Of a stretch of 22,544 nucleotides of DNA, positions 10,037 through 22,544 are shown one piece after another. The DNA is taken from positions 397,198 through 419,741 of the forward strand of contig CM074807.1 in NCBI GenBank assembly GCA_037447605.1. Direction: 5' to 3'. Source of the stretch: Zygnema circumcarinatum. Its lineage: Eukaryota > Streptophyta > Zygnematophyceae > Zygnematales > Zygnemataceae. A program made the translations under genes and the position numbers. Each line of letters starts with the position of its first letter. The first letter of the stretch is position 1. The notes beneath the pieces are model-generated. The model was not told the origin of the DNA and made no database searches. It saw only the letters and a program-made list of their open reading frames with translations.

Positions 10037-11260
10037 ACAAGACTAAGGGAGAGTTTGGCTTAATTGTAATTGGTGCGAGCAGTTTCTTTTCACAACAAGA
10101 GCTCTCTCTTAAGCGCGCATTTGTGCTGTAGCGGACGAAGATAAGGTGTGAATCTAGTAACTGCACAATTTAGTAACTGCACAATTTTCAATCCAGCCTC
10201 CCCTTTCACTTTCTTCACACCTCATGTTTTGGTCGTCTCAGACTGCAAGTCCCACAATTCTCCGAAGGATGAGAGCAGTGAAAATTTTTGCTTGGGAAGG
10301 GAGGGCTTGATTGGTTGCGAGTTCTGAATTTTACCGGTTTTGACTCTTTCGCCGTCTTTGGTGGACAAGAGTTGGTAGCTGAACATGTGGGGAGTGGGGA
10401 CCCCTAAATTTGAGTACTTGAAGGAAAACCCAGAGTTTTAATTTGCTCACAAATTTGGTTTTGGGATTGCTTGTCAAATGCCTCACTGCCTTTTCATGCT
10501 GTTTAACTCCTTCGAGCTGTATTTGAAACCAACTGTACATGTGACTGGCGTATGGAAATCTGTGGGATTCGACTGTTGCAGCCTGTCATGTGAAACGGAA
10601 CTGATCACACAAGAACTGTCTGTAAAACGCTGTGAATCCAATATGAAGAATGGGATTAGGGCTCCAGCTTAGAAACAGCCTAAGTCAGTAACCCCTGCAT
10701 AGACTGGTTAAACCTTTGAAACAGAGAAATCTTAACTGCAGACATGGAGGACTGCTTGAAAGTGTTAAAACTGGGTTTTCAGCTTGAATCGGGCAGTAAT
10801 GGAGGACTCTCAGCTGCCTCCTATCCAGGGCAAAGCAGACTATGAACGTAAAGAAGCAAAAAAATTGCCATGCCGTCATAAACAGCACTCTTCATTGAAA
10901 GCCAAATAAAAGCAAAAACAAGAGCCTTTTGACACTTAAATTTTCCACCTGTGAAGTAACCCTCATGCTTGATGGCCAGGCACCTGAAAAGCCTTATGCC
11001 CTGTCTGCATGCCCTTCGCTGGGAAGCCTCATTGACAGGCATTATGAGGTAAACGAGAAGAAGAATTTGAACCAAACCATGTGCCACGTTACTGGCTGGC
11101 CCCTCGTATGCTCGGTTCCAAAAAATCTGCAAAAAAGAGTCACCAAATTTTTCTTTCCTCAGATTCATAGTTCGAAGTTCGACCACCAAATGAGGAAATT
11201 AAAAAAAAAAAAAATGTGTTTCTCAAGGCTCACTATCACCCCTATGCTGCTTATGCCCCT
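10037..11260. other. Intergenic region with a small tandem duplication; no gene seen
   Basis: This covers the eS28 3' UTR and the gap to the next gene. TAGTAACTGCACAATT is duplicated head to tail at 10155-10186. A canonical AATAAA occurs at 10905-10910 and an A-run at about 11200-11213. Short open frames occur on both strands but none looks like a known protein or has splice support. Confidence 0.4.
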
Positions 11261-11265
11261 AGCGT

Positions 11266-11320
11266 GACGTGACGTGACGTGACGTGACGTGACGTGACGT
11301 GACGTGACGTGACGCGACGC
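11266..11320 (+). repeat. (GACGT)n pentanucleotide array, 11 units
   Basis: Nine perfect GACGT units are followed by two GACGC units. Each junction creates TGACGTGA, so the array presents about nine overlapping TGACG/ACGT motifs spaced 5 bp apart. TGACG is the core of as-1-type sites bound by TGA bZIP factors. It ends 73 bases before the predicted GFS12 start codon. Confidence 0.9.
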
Positions 11321-11361
11321 CACTGCCTGCAGCCTTCCATCAAAAAGGCACGCTTAGGTGT

Positions 11362-11393
11362 CCAGCTGGTGAGAGCAGACACGTGTCGCCTCT

Positions 11394-11410
<17 letters not shown>
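11362..11410 (+). promoter_or_regulatory. E-box and two palindromic G-boxes at the GFS12 start
   Basis: CCAGCTGG at 11362-11369 is an E-box palindrome. GACACGTGTC (11378-11387) and GCCACGTGGC (11401-11410) are perfect 10-bp palindromes with the CACGTG G-box core, whose starts are 23 bp apart, about two helical turns. G-boxes are targets of bZIP and bHLH factors. The second lies within the predicted first codons, so it could be coding coincidence, or the transcript could start further downstream. Confidence 0.55.
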
Positions 11411-22078
<10,668 letters not shown>

Positions 22079-22156
22079 GTAAGTTTTTGCTACTGCTAAA
22101 GTTCCACCAGCCAACAGAAAACGACCGAAGTTTCCTTCCATTCTTCAAAACCTCTC

Positions 22157-22544
<388 letters not shown>

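Noticed and set aside
11266-11320. GACGT array considered as a CRISPR-like array
   Set aside because: The units are contiguous pentamers with no spacers, in a plant nuclear gene context.

Overview
The window is nuclear DNA from a green plant (streptophyte). The genes are spliced with GT-AG introns, and their best-recognised relatives are plant proteins: a dual-targeted organellar oligopeptidase, cytosolic ribosomal protein eS28, and the plant BEACH-WD40 pseudokinase GFS12. Compact introns, short intergenic gaps and abundant CT/AT microsatellites fit a non-seed land plant or a streptophyte alga better than a large-genome seed plant, but I cannot name the lineage. All recognised genes are on the + strand. 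Gene identities and exon borders come from reading frames, splice motifs and remembered family sequences, not from a database search.

Layout. Positions 1-442 hold the 3' end of an unidentified gene whose last codons are part of a three-copy, roughly 113-bp tandem repeat (426-770). A candidate extra exon lies at 1035-1162. Positions 1180-1490 form a promoter-like stretch with CCAAT boxes, a perfect CRE and nested palindromes. Positions 1701-8229 hold a complete 17-exon gene for an 800-residue M3-family metallopeptidase with the HEFGH zinc motif. Positions 8230-9149 are its 3' flank, with a stretch rich in CGATA/TATCG words. Positions 9150-10036 hold a complete three-exon eS28 gene whose first coding exon is only the ATG. 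Positions 10037-11260 are intergenic. Positions 11266-11410 carry a pentanucleotide array of overlapping TGACGT motifs and two palindromic G-boxes. From 11394 to beyond the right edge runs a GFS12-type gene, about 2,042 codons of which lie in the window.

The peptidase clears short peptides in organelles, eS28 is part of the 40S ribosomal subunit, and GFS12-type proteins act in vacuolar trafficking and defence. Nothing suggests a shared pathway; they look like ordinary housekeeping neighbours.

The strongest anomaly is a probable assembly error. About 1.17 kb (18854-about 20020) is repeated after a 10-N gap (20045-about 21212), duplicating two GFS12 exons and their introns. Splicing both copies would break the reading frame, whereas one copy gives a continuous protein. 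The most interesting biology is in GFS12: a pseudokinase split by its BEACH domain, CT microsatellites serving as polypyrimidine tracts or translated into Leu/Ser repeats, and an ACGT-motif array just upstream. I found no convincing wholly new system.
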